From Pholiota molesta (taxonomy: Eukaryota > Basidiomycota > Agaricomycetes > Agaricales > Strophariaceae): 64,000 bases of DNA. The stretch is from assembly GCA_014925825.1 (NCBI GenBank), contig JACGCK010000067.1, positions 124,001 to 188,000 on the forward strand, read 5' to 3'. The position numbers and the translations under genes are program-made. This document shows, piece after piece, positions 36,076-48,700 of the stretch (its first letter is position 1; each line of letters starts with the position of its first letter). The notes under the pieces are model-generated. The model made no database searches, had not been told where the DNA came from, and saw nothing but the letters and a program-made list of their open reading frames with translations.

Positions 36076-36079
36076 AAAT

Positions 36080-37427
36080 TCACCGAATCGTAAACCTGTC
36101 AAATGCGCTTTCTGGTTTCGGCGCAGGAACACGCTTGCTCCACACTTGCCACATCTTGAGGGTCTCCTCTCCAGGGCAAACAGTAAAAACGCTCTCGCCA
36201 GACGGACTCAAGCAGCTCTGCGTCACCGCGCCCGCATCCACATTCGGCACCGCACCCGCATGCGCATTCGTCAGCGTCATCAAGCATTTCCCCGACGGAT
36301 ACGCGTGCACCGTGATCGAGTTGGTGAACGGCGTCTCTGTATACGTCAGCTTGCCTGCGGCGTCGACAGGCGGCTTCGCGGGACACCGCTCCAGCTGATC
36401 GCCCGGCGCGGCGGCGGAGGGGGTGGCGGAGGCACGAAAGAGCGTCCGTGGGTGCTCAGCAGCTCCTTGCAGTGCGGCGACCATTGGAGAGAGAGCACGG
36501 ACGTGTTGAGCGCGAGGGTATGCACAGGCTCGGGGGGTGCGGCGACATCGAGGAGGCGCTCCAGATCCGGATTTTGCCTTCGGGTTCGCAGCTTCCTGTG
36601 GCGAGGAGAGCGGGCTTCCATGGGCACCAAGCTAGAGCCTGAAACGGTGAGATTGACGTCATGACATAGAGAGAAGGCGTACTCTTGTGCTGCCTTTATG
36701 CCGTAGCTTACTAAGTGGTTCGCGAGTGTTGCGACTGTCCCAGATGAGCACGATACCATTGCTGTCCCCACTTGCAAGATGCGTCCTATCCGCACTCCAT
36801 TCCAACGCCGACACACGCCCGTGGTGTTTGACAAGCTTTGTATGGACGTTCGGCTGTCGGATGTCCACAAGCGAGATTCGCCATCCTCCATGCCCACAGC
36901 CAGCACGTCGCGATTCCAAGATAGACTCTTCACCCCAGGATCTTTGTGGGGCGTCCGGCTACGGAGCGGCATGCCATGGAATATACTCCGATCGACTGCA
37001 TCCCATACCTGAAGATGCCCAGTGACATGCCTGTGGCTATGTGGGTGTCGTGGTTCTCGTGTCCCCACTCAATCACCCCAAGGCGGCCTGTATACTCGCA
37101 GTGCAAAACGCGTCACAGCCTTGGTATCGAGGTTTTGGTAAAATACGCTCTTCACACAAATGACAGCGATGAGGTTACGAGGGGACCAAGAAATGGAGAT
37201 GCCTCTAATCGAGAGGAATGCCTGGGCTGTCTAGAACGATGAGAGACTGTCGGCGCTTGTTCAGGTTTTCGGTCACGACGTGGGTCGTAACGGAGGTGTG
37301 AGGTTGAAGAGCGACGACGCCTCCTTCGCAGAAGGGCCATTGTTTTCTCGTCCTGATTGGGGCACAGGGAGGTTTCGGCGTCTTTGAAGTTGAGGATACG
37401 GTCGTCCATCATCCGAACTGTTTGCAA
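36080..37427 (-). pseudogene. Cdc20/Cdh1 (fizzy) WD40 protein, copy C, frameshifted
   Basis: A second, more canonical fizzy-family gene, not part of the A/B duplication. In order it shows DDRILNFKDAE (like the N-terminal RILxFK of Cdc20), LIVLDSPGIP, ISISWSPRNLIAVICVKSV, HIATGMSLG, HLQVWDAVDRS, VKSLSWNRDVLAVGMEDG, ISLVDIRQPNVHTKLVKHHG, ALEWSADRTHLASGDSNG, ALAWCPWKPALLATGS, VLSLQWSPHCKELLSTHG, and SITVHAYPSGKCLM. It ends in FDRFTIR, an IR dipeptide as used to dock on the APC/C. The reading frame changes at least five times (after MSL near 37010, after MEDG near 36890, near 36530 in a C run, near 36400, and in the N-terminal part). Most changes are corrected by one extra base in a G or C run. 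No continuous product is possible as written. Confidence 0.75.
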
Positions 37428-37429
37428 AT

Positions 37430-38066
37430 TCGGTTCGTGCGGGGCGTGGTGTTGAGAGGTGAGGATAATTTAGGTCTGTTCGATATGAAGCGATCGCCTA
37501 CAATACTTCAGTATTGTTTTGATGTGATTGGAGCTCCTTACCGTGGTATTCACGCCCTGCTCCTCTCAGCTCCCGTCAAGGTCGCATTCTCATCTCCAGA
37601 CACGAAACAGGCGCAGACAACCTCCGCCTTTTGATTGAGATCGTAATTGGTAACAGAGCCATAGACCCTCTTTAGGAGCGCGATGCCGCTGGCGTTTCGA
37701 AGACGCATTCATTGGTATCTCTGTTAGAATTGTGTTCCCGAGTCAGCCAAAAGTAACCTCATTTGAAGTAATACTTCTAATAGCTCTAACTTACAAGTTA
37801 TCCGGAGGCATTCTGCGTACTTATCGTGTTCAAGTCTTCAGGCCTTCCGTGTTGATCTCTCCAAGAAATTGATGTAGTTGAGAGAGCCTTAGTAGAGACT
37901 AGAGTTAAGTTGGAGTTAAGAGCAACGCGGTCAGTAATAAGTATTACTATCATTGTCAAGTTACTATAGTATCCACTTAGTAACGTGATCGTGTTCTTTT
38001 TCCCAGGAGCCACGTGCTGTACGTCAGGCACTCCTATTCCCGGTTAGTTACTTTAGTAGTTACGGC
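37430..38066. other. No assignable gene
   Basis: Short frames only. The right part leads into the membrane-protein fragment. Confidence 0.4.
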
Positions 38067-38765
38067 TTGGCAGCTAACTTTCACCATCGTCCGCAGCGCG
38101 CCCGCAGTGATTGTGCTTCAGGAGTCAGCGCTTACTTTAACGACGACTTCTGCATCTATTCAGTGGGAAGGATATTCACGAAATTGTCTCCTACTGAAAG
38201 TCTTCGCAAAACTCCACCAACATTGACAGAAACAACACTTTTACTTAACGACGTAGAATGGCACCAGTTCCGGGAGGTAAGCACTATCATATATGAAAAG
38301 CAGATAGGTAAACATCTGAAACCGCTGATAGAACCGAAGGAATCTCCGAAACCTCAACCCATTGGAAACATGCCCATGATTTTCCTTTTCACAACATGCA
38401 CACTATGCGTCGTGTTCCTTCTTTGGAGAAGAGCAGATGCCCTTCGCAGAGTAGTATCGCACAAGTATGTTCTGACAGCGCATTTGTCTACTTGACATGG
38501 GTCTGATATCTACTCCACTACCAGGTTGAAGACCTTCAGACAGACCGAAGGCCCAATCCGACTCAGCCAAGATGACGGCCCTCCAGCGAACGAATTCTTG
38601 GCCGACGATTACGACGATGACAATGAGCACCTACACGACTCGGATGATGAGCCGCTATCAGAGCATATCAGGAAAACTACGCAAGCATGGCGGGAACCCG
38701 ACCCAGCGCAGCAGAGCAATAGCGAAATCAGAAACTTGCCCACTTGGCCGTCGTCTTCATCATAA
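38067..38765 (+). pseudogene. C-terminal part of a single-span membrane protein
   Basis: Two exons join in frame: up to 38464 (VVSHK), then 38525-38765. The first ends with a hydrophobic segment (NMPMIFLFTTCTLCVVFLLW) flanked by RRADALRR. The second is a polar, acidic cytosolic tail (LSQDDGPPANEFLADDYDDD, DSDDEPLSEHIRKT). The intron has gtatgt...ctaccag. This looks like the tail of a type I membrane protein, such as a sorting receptor or processing protease, but I cannot name it. Upstream frames are broken, and no ATG-initiated protein with a signal sequence was found, so it is probably a remnant or has missed 5' exons. Confidence 0.4.
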
Positions 38766-39549
38766 AATTTGCTCTTCGCTCTCATATGGTACGGCAGTCT
38801 TGTATTGTGTTTCTAAAATATACTGAGATAAACCCACCAGCTATATTCCTTACTATCTTTGTATTTTTATTGCTCAGCCCGCGGACTCGTCGAGACACTT
38901 CGTTGGGGCATTGATCTATTCATTGGGTTCTGTGGTCCTCCTCATTGATTTGACTTCTCATTGGCTATAAAGCTAGGCGGTGATGAATTCATATGGCTCG
39001 GAAAGTAAAGCAACACATCAAAGTCCCTCCTCCCAACCGCCGAGTCTGGGACCTCTTCTCGTCGCCCTATACTTAGCCCTCTTGCGCATTGCATAGCATT
39101 TGCATCCTGCCTTTGGATCTCCTTGCGGCAAATTTATACCCGCATCTCATCTGGATTGGCCTCCTCGAAGACACTCTCGATTGTGGCGGTTCAACGGAAA
39201 CTTTCAGCTTACGTCGGAACTCATTCGAAAACGCTGGGCTAACTCTGTCAACAGCTGTAGTCTCGCACTTCTTGGACTATGGGCTTCCCTTACTGACGAG
39301 TGCAATTATTGCGATACCTGAAAGACGCTTGAGTACTTGTAAAGGAAGGCTCTTGGAATAGGTAATACACATTCATTCATAGCGTCTAGATGCTGGTTTC
39401 TGAGCAAGCAATGCCAGTGTGCTTCAAGAATTTCCGACACTATCAAAACTTTACTATGTGACTCTGGTGAGCCATGCCATCGAGTTGATCCAGCTTCCGA
39501 ATGACCTGGTAGCTTCGTTATAGTTTTCGCCGACATTTACTTGATGATA
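38766..39549. other. No assignable gene
   Basis: Short frames at 39089-39361 in two registers look coding-like but have no family match. Nothing else is visible. Confidence 0.35.
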
Positions 39550-39655
39550 ACGTTAGATTTGAAACGTGGACGGTACCAGTTCAAAGGATAAACGTTTAAA
39601 CCACAACATCCAGACGCCAATGCTCAACAAAATTCTGACGGCAGTCATGGGCGAG
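39550..39655. repeat. Left imperfect direct repeat flanking the reverse transcriptase gene
   Basis: Shares in order gttagattt, gacggt, cgtttaaac, and aaaa[t/a]t[c]ctga[c/t]ggcag..atgggc with 43485-43605, in the same orientation. Identity is roughly 65-75 % by eye, highest in the last 30 bases. A third, weaker relative may lie at about 43905-43965. Confidence 0.5.
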
Positions 39656-40213
39656 GCATTCTCCAGCTTGTGCGCGGCAATCGCGCGTCAATGGCGCGGC
39701 ATTGCCCATTCACATGGTGCGGCGATCCTTTGCGGACGAGTCAGAGTTATAACTTACGCCTCCGCGAGCGCTTGGGTCATTCCGAACGCTCAACTCTGTC
39801 AACGTGTCCATGTTGTCTTCCGTAAACTTTCATCTCATGTCCAACTCAGGTCGGAAAAAATGTTAACCCCGTATCAACGTTCACGCGTTCACGGATCTTT
39901 TGCCAATTTTGCGATCTGTAGACCCGAATCGACGCGTGCATTCTCAATTACCTTGTCGCTCCCTTGGCAGTGGCAAGGGCGGCAGGTGAGTATTAACAGT
40001 GTCATTATCTCCGGACCCGTCGACTAGAGTCACCGTTATGAAAAGAGACCAAAGATATGTCGTACTTGTACGTGATGTTTTTAGCATTTTCAATCACCCG
40101 TGGTCATCGAAAGCCTTGATGATGGCTCGAGGTTCCAAGCCTTATTTTCGATTTTTTTCAATACTTGAGGCAACCCGTACAGAGCAGGAACATCCAATCG
40201 CAATTTGCCTACC

Positions 40214-43071
40214 ATGTCATCTGCACCCTCTACTACCACTCCCACTGCATCCCGAAGCTCCTTCAGCCAGACACTCCAATTCATCACCGACATCAAGCTC
40301 CAAGAGCTCGAAAAGCAACGCAAGCTTTACCAAGCTCATGCGCGCGTCGTCGACGAAGCGCGAGCCCTCGGCGCCAATGGCGACGTACTCAAGCAGGTCG
40401 CACTGCTTGCGAAAGCCGTCAAGGCCTGGACAGGCTCCGGCGCGCTCGCATCTGAACGGACCGTCGGTGGGCGCCTTAACCTGTACGACCTCGATTTCTG
40501 GCTGCAGCAGGCACGCAGGGACCCAAGCTTCTCCCGCGAGATCGCCGCACGCTGGGCGGAGACGCTAGAGGAACATATTCGGCATACGACGACGCGCTTC
40601 GATGCCGCGACGCTTTTCGGGAAGCTTTTTAACGAGTGGTTGGCGAGCGGCGATTCTGTAGCCCTTGCGTACCAAGCTGACTTAGCTGAGCCGATCGAAG
40701 AGGCAGCTGAGGCCACAGCTGCGTCCCCTGACTATATCGAGGTGGGAAGGAAGGAGATGCACGAACAAAAGGAGAAGTTGCTGTCAATCATCTTCGAGGA
40801 GCCATCTGTGGATATTGCTCAGCTAATGAAGTACTTGGAGGAGCTTTTCGAGTCGGAGGAGGCGGCAAGGATGTTGGAGCAGTTGCGGAAGGAGCTCAGG
40901 TCTTTCGGCACAATGCTACAAATCGAACCCATCACCGTCTTCGACGTCAACAACGCGATAAAAGGCCTGCTGGCATCTGGGCTGATGGACGAGGACAAGC
41001 GATCGACACTGAAGACTTTCCAGGAAAATTCTACGGCACTGCAAGAGGTCGCCAGCGTTCTTACCATGCGCATGGCGAGCTTGGACTCTTGGGAGTGGCC
41101 TAAAGAAGGCATTCTTGTTGAGTTCCGCCGTCACTTGAACGGAAAATATAGGTGCGTCTCCGTTCTTTTTGACCACTTGTAATTGAGATATTGATATTTA
41201 TGATTTTATAGGGCCTTTACTGATCCTGAAATTGTGGACGCGCTTCTTCTTCAACACATCGGTGTAGCCTGGCAGGTGAAACTCAAAGATGCTCTGCTCC
41301 GCATCTTCGACAGCCGAGCATGGATCCGACCTTCCGTACCGTCCCTCGCCGTAAAGGAGAACCGAACCGCACAACTCCGCCAGGACGATGGTACTGCTTC
41401 TATCAACGTACAGCGCGAAACCATGAGGCGGAACAGCTTCTTTTTGACACAGCTGCAGACCGCGGCCAGCGTGCCTACCCATATGACGACCTCGTCGATG
41501 CGCCCGAGGAGAGCGAGAGCGAGAGCGAGAACGCGATCAGCCCAGCTGCCGTCAAACAACAGCTGCTGCAAATCATGACGACGGAGTGCTACCTCAACAC
41601 GTCGCTTCATGGAACCCATGCTGTCCTGTGCTCCGACCTCGAGTGGTTTGGGCCGTCCCTCCCACATACATCGATCCTGGCCATCTTCGAGTTCCTCGGC
41701 ATGTCGAAGGCATGGCTTCGCTTCTACAAGGCCTTCCTCTCCGCGCCCGTCCGCTTTCCAGGTGATCCCGAGCCACGCGTGCGCAAGCGTGGTACGCCGA
41801 TCAGCTACTCTCTCAGCGTCGTATGTGGCGAGGTCGTCGTCTTCATCATGGACTTTGCCGTGAACCAGCGCGCGAATGGGCTCTACCTCTACAGGATGCA
41901 CGACGACCTGTGGCTCTGGGATGCTGACGTCAGGAAGGTCGCCGACGGCTGGGCCGCGATGCAGGAATACGCAGCGCTCGTCGGGCTCAAATTCAACCAA
42001 AAGAAAACGGGCTCAGCATACATCGGGCCGCAGGACGAGAGCTCTTCGCTCGCGCTCGGCGAGCTCCCCGCGGGCGATATCCGATGGGGTTTCCTCAAGT
42101 TCGACCCCGCACAAAAGCGCTTCTGTCTGGACCAATCGCAAGTCGACGAGCACATCATCGAGATGCGGCGCCAGCTCGCGAGCGCCAAGTCCGTCTTCGG
42201 TTGGGTGAACGCGTACAACAAGTACATGATGTTCTTCTTCCGCAACTTCGGCGGCACCCCCGCCAAGTGCTTCGGTACAGCCCATATCGGCGAGTTGGTG
42301 GATACGTTCGCCAGAATCCAGCAGGAGCTCTTTCCCCTTTCCGCAGAGAATCCGACTGGTGGGGTTGTTGGGTACCTTCGAAGGATCTTGGAGGAGCGTT
42401 TTGATGTGAAGGACCTCCCGGAAGGCTATTTCTATTTCCCGATCGGCAGTGGTGGCTTGGAGCTTCGCAATACCATGCTGGAGATACTTGCGCTCGAAAG
42501 ACGGGAAAAGCCGCTCGTTACTTTTGGAATAGAGGACTCTGCCCAAGGCTTGCGCTCTGTCGACGAGGAATCCACTACAGCAGATGAATTTTGGGATAGT
42601 AAGGACTATACCACAGGTCTTGAACCCCCGATATTCGTGGACGACGACCACCTGGCCGGAGACAAGTTCGCCAAACATATGGAACACGATCAAAAAGACT
42701 ACGCGCGGGCCAAGGAAGTCTGGGACGAAGAAGCAGACAACCACCGTCAGAAGTTCTCGCCCACGTTCATGTCGTTCGAAGAGTACGCCTCTCTGCGCGA
42801 GACCTGGCTGCGCAGCTGGGGAGAATCTTATCGTAATATGCTCGGTTCTCCCGGGTATCTTGATGTCAGACTGGTGCCTGAGATCAGGGTGTCGATGGAT
42901 CAGCTCCCTAAACCGTGGTTAGAGATGGACTGGTATGAAAAATGGGTGGTTAGCATGTACGGCGAAGGTGTGATCCGCAAGTATGGTAGCCTGAAGGCGG
43001 TGCACCCTGACTTGATCCCTGTGGGGATGGTGGAGCTGTTTAGGACCTCGAGAATGAAGTTGGATCAATGA
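40214..43071 (+). CDS. Reverse-transcriptase protein of the domesticated fungal type (rvt-like), one frameshift
   Basis: Template-directed polymerase of unknown cellular role. Exons 40214-41151 and 41212-43071, about 930 residues. The N-terminal third is charged and helical (LQELEKQRKLYQAHARVVDE, ARMLEQLRKELRSFG), with coiled-coil potential. The RT core has motif A SDLEWFGPSLPH (Asp at 41635), motif B RGTPISYSLSVVCGE, motif C YRMHDDLWLW (Asp pair at 41902-41907) and motif D VGLKFNQKKTG, so the catalytic triad is intact. After it come WGFLKFDPAQKRFCLD, SVFGWVNAYNKYMMFFFRNF and a long C-terminal region. There is no endonuclease, integrase, gag or poly-A tail. This fits the fungal single-gene RTs (RT_like_1; I think the rvt class) rather than a retrotransposon. 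The frame steps by one base near 41477 (QLQTAASV to AYPYDDLVDAPEE); one missing base explains it. Confidence 0.75.
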
Positions 43072-43484
43072 TTGGTGGGTTTCGAGGTGTATTTGTGAAT
43101 ACAAAATGTAATTCACATCGTGATTCTGTCAATAAGATGTTGTCGTTGTCGCATCTGACTAAAATCATTTGGAGGAGCATAAGGTAAATTAAGATCCTTT
43201 CGCAAAAAATACATGGCGTGGTCATTCATATATGTTGTAAATCCCTACTTTGAGTATCATTCTATTTAGCGCCCAGAATGATAAAGGCGCGCTTCTGTGA
43301 TTCCATATACTTAGGCGTAAGCTTCAATAGTTTCCTTGAAATCGAACATCTTATCATGATCGAAACCATTTCGGAAGGATTAGCCTCTGTAAGGCGTATC
43401 AAGTCTTTGAATCTACCAGTGGGGATAGCAACGTTCTATAGATCCAGAGGACAGATGGGTGTGAGGGTAAAACTAAACGTTGTA

Positions 43485-43605
43485 ATGTTAGATTTTAAAT
43501 ATAGACGGTCTCTCTAAGCGCTCGAATGTTCAAACGTTTACGTTTAAACATTGACGCGGACGTCCAACGCAGAAAAATCCTGATGGCAGAGATGGGCAAA
43601 GAATG
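43485..43605. repeat. Right imperfect direct repeat flanking the reverse transcriptase gene
   Basis: Partner of 39550-39655. It begins about 415 bp after the stop codon of the reverse transcriptase gene. No terminal TG...CA, primer-binding site or target duplication could be recognised, so these are not ordinary LTRs. Confidence 0.5.
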
Positions 43606-45716
43606 AGATTGGAAGCAAATTGAGAGTAAGTAGCCCTGAGAGGGACCAAAAGTCGGACTTTTAATCGATCACAAACCTCTAGTCAACCTCTAATAGCCCT
43701 TTCTACCCTTCCGATTCCTCCACGCATACATTGAATTTTTTTGCTCAAATACACCCATGTCCTCCCATCTAAATCGTTACATTCCACGCCATGACTCAAG
43801 TGCCAAAGAATAGCCTCTGCCGAGGCCGTACAGAGAGGACCGCTGCGCGCGAGCTTCGACTTGCGAATATAGCCTCAGAGAGCAAACGGAAATTCTTGAA
43901 ACGCGAATTCGAAGGATAAGCGGGATGGCGTACAAGTCACCGCAGAAATGGGGAAGGAGGACATAGCAGGAAGGGGGACAAATAGCCAGGGTCTTAAGGG
44001 AATCGCCAATCCAACGAAGTGCCCAGGTGGCGATGACCTTACTTGGTATGTTCCAATATTACATTCCAGCATGCACATCCGCCATCGAGCTAAATGTTGA
44101 CTTCCCTGGCTATAGGCATGCGAATGGTCAACGTAGGTCGAAGTATGAGAATCGCGAGTACAGTCTGTGTCGGTCAGGCACCAACATCACCTCGCTCACT
44201 GCCTCACTGCCACTCTGATTTGTGCCCCCTTTCAACATGAACCGCTGCAAATGCGCAAAAATATCGCGTTACCTGCCACAATCGTTGATCCATTTCGGCA
44301 GATATGACGTCTGGTCCGGTGAATGGTTGTGACTTGCCTCGTGAATGGCAGAGAGATGAAGAACACGGCAATAGGACTTCGATAGTTCAACGTTGATCAA
44401 AGTCAGACGGATCCATCCCAGTGGCAGTAAATACACGTTTGCCGTCACATGCCGCGGAGCGAGAATTCGTACGTTCATCTCGAGTCCTCGACTTTCTCTC
44501 ATGTCTCACGAAAACAAAGTATTTTCGTCCTCGATTACTTCTATACACACAGCAGCGCTCAGCGACCAAAAATACCTGCCTTTCCATCACGCATTTGTTA
44601 TTATGATCAGGCTTCTCAATGATACCCTGCCGTACCAGAACACCTCGTTGCAAAGTCTTTGGTGCCGGCTTGGAACATCGGCGTTTCTCAGCCACGGCTG
44701 AATTTCGCCGCTTTCATTGCGTTCAGCCCATGGTCTTATTACTTGGGCAATTCACATCGCCTTGCACGGCCCCTTGGATCCCGCATACCTCAAAACATGG
44801 CCTCGTAGTTTCGCATGGTTCAAACGAGGCCATATAATGAAATTATGGAGGCGAAATGAGCAGGAAGGTTGGGACCTGCATGCGCGGGAGAGGTGCGCTC
44901 AAATGGAGCTGGGATAACAATCTGAACTTAGCTTATTGCTGCTCTGTCGCTCACAGGTGCTCCAATTTATCCTTTCGGCAGCGACTGGCAGCAACCTATC
45001 AGTATCTATTCCACGTGCGCTAACCGGCCTTTATGCGCTCAGATAAACTTGGCCATTTCTTCCCCTCAACTTCTTGGCGCCTGCTCAAATAGCAGGAGGT
45101 CTAACAAGTCGCTATCGCCGCCACGACTTCATTCCACCTGTCTCAAATGTTTATTTTAACCTCGCATGCCCAAGCCGTCCGCCCGTCGAATATCTTACTT
45201 TCATCTTGTACCATGGCATAAGACCACCCAGGCTCCAGCCAGCACTGCCGACATGAAGGCTCGTTCGATTCAATGGGATGCACATCGTTCGCTACGGAAT
45301 CCTGCGTTCATTGGATTGATTAACGTCTACCAAGGCCTTCTGTCAAACATTGTCAGAGACGTCTTCTAGACCACAAAGTTGATTGTTAAAATAGAATCTG
45401 CGACAATTTCCCGCGGACTACCCCCCTTTCACGCACTCAACGACCTGTATCGTGAGATTGGGCATCCGATGTTGTGCTATAGTCATGTGCAACGGAATGC
45501 CATAGAAGCAGCTTCTATGTCGTGCGTGTCACTGGAATACAGATAAAACAGATCACCTGAGTTTTGAGCGCTTGCGCTTGGGAATCGGCATCTCCTTTTC
45601 CCAGCCTCCTACAAATTGACGCCCGTGTTTAGCTGGCGAGGTCGCTCCCTGTTCTACCTGTACTCCGCACTGTCATCTCCGTTCAATTATTACTTCACCC
45701 AATACGCATCTCGGCC
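43606..45716. other. No assignable gene
   Basis: Short overlapping frames on both strands (for example 44387-44695 minus and 44393-44701 plus) without motifs or splice support. The last 150 bases are the leader of DUF6535 gene D1. Confidence 0.4.
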
Positions 45717-48700
45717 ATGAGCGCAAGTCACGTCCACGATATCCATGAAGCAGACGCTGGAGAAATTCCGAATGCTACTCCGGTTAGTGTACACAATCGC
45801 CACAATCGGTGAATGTTGATGTAATTTACTGACGCTATGGCTAGGGCAACGATGCCGAAATGAAGACTCTGGACCCTAACGCACCGTACAAACATGCACC
45901 TCCGAAGGACGGCGATCCGTGGACGACCATTCTGACACCTGAACTCGAAGCCGATACATTGCGCTGCAACGCATGGAAAGAGGAGGTCCAAAATTTATTG
46001 ATCTTCGTAAGTCTACTGCCCTATTATATCCTATTTCTTAGTCCTTACGAGCGTCCCAAAGGCCGGTCTCTTTTCTGGTGTGGTCACAGCATTTGTCAAC
46101 CAAGCCTACAAGCTTCTCGAACCGGATCCGAATAACACTATCATCGCCCTGCTCTTCCACATCGCGAATGGCCAGAATAACAGCTCTCCATTCCCTGCAG
46201 CAGTCAATCCAGAAGCCATCCTCGCGCCATTCACGCAAACGGAAGCTATGATCAGGATCAACGTGTTCTGGTTCATCAGTCTAATCCTCGCTCTGACGAC
46301 TGTTCTCGTCGGTACGATCGCCCTCCAGTGGCTGCGTGAACACCAATCCTACATCGGATATTCCGGAAAGGAGAAACTGGCCATCCTCCACATGCGCAAG
46401 GAAGCCGCGCAGGCATGGTATTTACCACATGTGTTTGCGGCCCTTCCTCTCCTCCTCCAAGGCGCCCTCGTCCTGTTTTTAGCAGGCTTGGTTGAATTCA
46501 CTTTGCCTCTTGGACGGAAAGTTACGATCCCTATCGCTTTTGTCATTGGATTGATACTGATTTTCCTTGCCGCTACGACGATCCTTCCATCTATCCAAGG
46601 TCTGGCTTTCTTCTTCCGACTCTATCCTCAGGACACACTTCCAAGTCCTTGTCCGTACAAATCTCCGCAGTCACTCGCTTTCCGTAAGCTGTATGGGATT
46701 GTTCTTCGCGTGATCTTCCATATCTTCCCTCCACCCAGTCTCGGGTTTGAGTCCAATCCCAAGTCGAATACGAATAGATTGGAGTGGGTCATGAAAAACC
46801 CTTCCTTGATCATGCCAGAGCATTTGGCACCGTCCGCATACGATCTGTGGTACCAACAAACATGGCTTATGATCGATCGGGAGTGGCTTTCTTTGCGAGA
46901 TGCATGCAATCAGCGTCTCTTGGACGACGATCCAGACCTGTATCACCACCGCATTCTTTGGAAACGCAGCTTCCCCCTCAGCGATGTCACGCAATCCTTG
47001 GTCGAAGCCGTGAGCCATACGCCGGGCATGAAACAGACTGAACTATTCCTTGCCGCGATAGTCCATTGTTTCCAGGAGCTTTCCGAATCCATATGGACGG
47101 CGCCTCGACGAGATCATCACTTTCAACGCCCGGATCGCCGCAACAAATACTTCGAACAACTGCATTGTAAGCCTGCCTGCTCTATGTCGAAATTCCTCCT
47201 TCACGGAGGAGACTACCAGTTCGACCGATTTGGTAAACACGACTATGGACTTTCCGAGTATATGGAGCCCAAGATAACGCAGCGTCTATTCTGCGACGAT
47301 CAGACGGTGATCTTCCTCCGCAAGCTTTTGGAACACCACAACTCGCCGAAGCTTTCCCAGTACCAGCAAGAGCTGTGGTCGCGCATACTGCAGTTCAGCA
47401 GTCACGTTGCGCCTTTGACCACGCCTAGGGCCGACGATTTATTTGTCCCTATTCCTACTGTTATCGAGTATCCTCTCATATATTCTATGATACCCGATTA
47501 CTTTTCTGGTGAGCTTTTAACCGTAGATGCCTCATTTTCGCATATGGCTAACTGTTGTCGGCGGTGCATAGATCAAAGAATTTCTGCTATTTCAAACGTT
47601 CTCAGTACACTGCTCAAGCTGGCCGCTTCCCATCGTATCTCGCATGATCAGTCGATGAATTCCCTGTGCACACACTCCCATATGGTCGACATCCTGAATT
47701 CATTAGCATATCTGACTACCCTTTACTTACGAGTGGCCCCGAAGGATGCGCTGACGATCACGGTCCTGACTAGACGACACACTCTGCGGGACGTCGATAA
47801 TCAATTCGTGCAAATTTTCGAATTCATCGGTAATCACCTAAACAAAAAATTGTCTGATGCCTCTTCGGGCTCCCAGGAGATCTCACTGGATGTCTTTTTC
47901 TACTTTTCCTCGATATTCATATGGGGACTGCTGCATTGGCTGCCGGGTCAGGAAGTTTTTGAGAATACGGACCGGCGTTTTGGCCAAGCGTTCGCGACGT
48001 TGCTCGATGCGCTGCACAGAACGTGGATTTCTGGCCGGAAAAACGAGCTGATCGAGACACGATTCAAGGGTCACTTTGGTGGTTATGATAGATTTTCCGA
48101 CAAGTGGTGGCGCCGACTCTTCCAACATGTCCCTAGACTCCAGACGCTTTCCATCGAACAAGGTTAATTTTTCTCTTTTGTTATTTGCGTATGTGATGGA
48201 CTCAACATCATGATTAATTGCATAGGTTCCCATGCTGCGAAAGAGAGTCTCGCAGACCCTCGTCCTGACCCAGTGCCATCGAAACTAGTCATTCATTCGG
48301 AGAATAAGACAGACGTGGCTGTCATTCATCTACCTTCTCCTGTATCTCCCGATGTTATCGATCGTTCTCCCGCCGTCCTACTTCATTCTGCGAGTCCGAC
48401 AGAACGCCCAAATTTCGTCAACAGTTTCTCTCTCCCCCACTTAGAACCTCTGTCGGATGGGCTTGGCGGAACGCGCTCTTCGCACGCTGATCCCATTTTC
48501 GATTCAGAAGAAGCTGCACTTCTGTCAATGTCGCAGCCTTTGTCGCCATCTGGTATGGTGTCGAGCCATTTCGTGGGGAATGGAACAAGCCACACAAACG
48601 AGAACCATCGCCAGCTTGGCGAACAGCATCATTTGGTGATTGAAAGCGGCCCGGCGGGCCTTGTGCTGCAAGATGCCACAGTGAATCCCGCTAGCCAGAG

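Noticed and set aside
39550..43605. Complete LTR retrotransposon around the reverse transcriptase
   Set aside because: No gag, protease, integrase or RNase H, no TG...CA ends or primer-binding site, and the flanking repeats are short and diverged.
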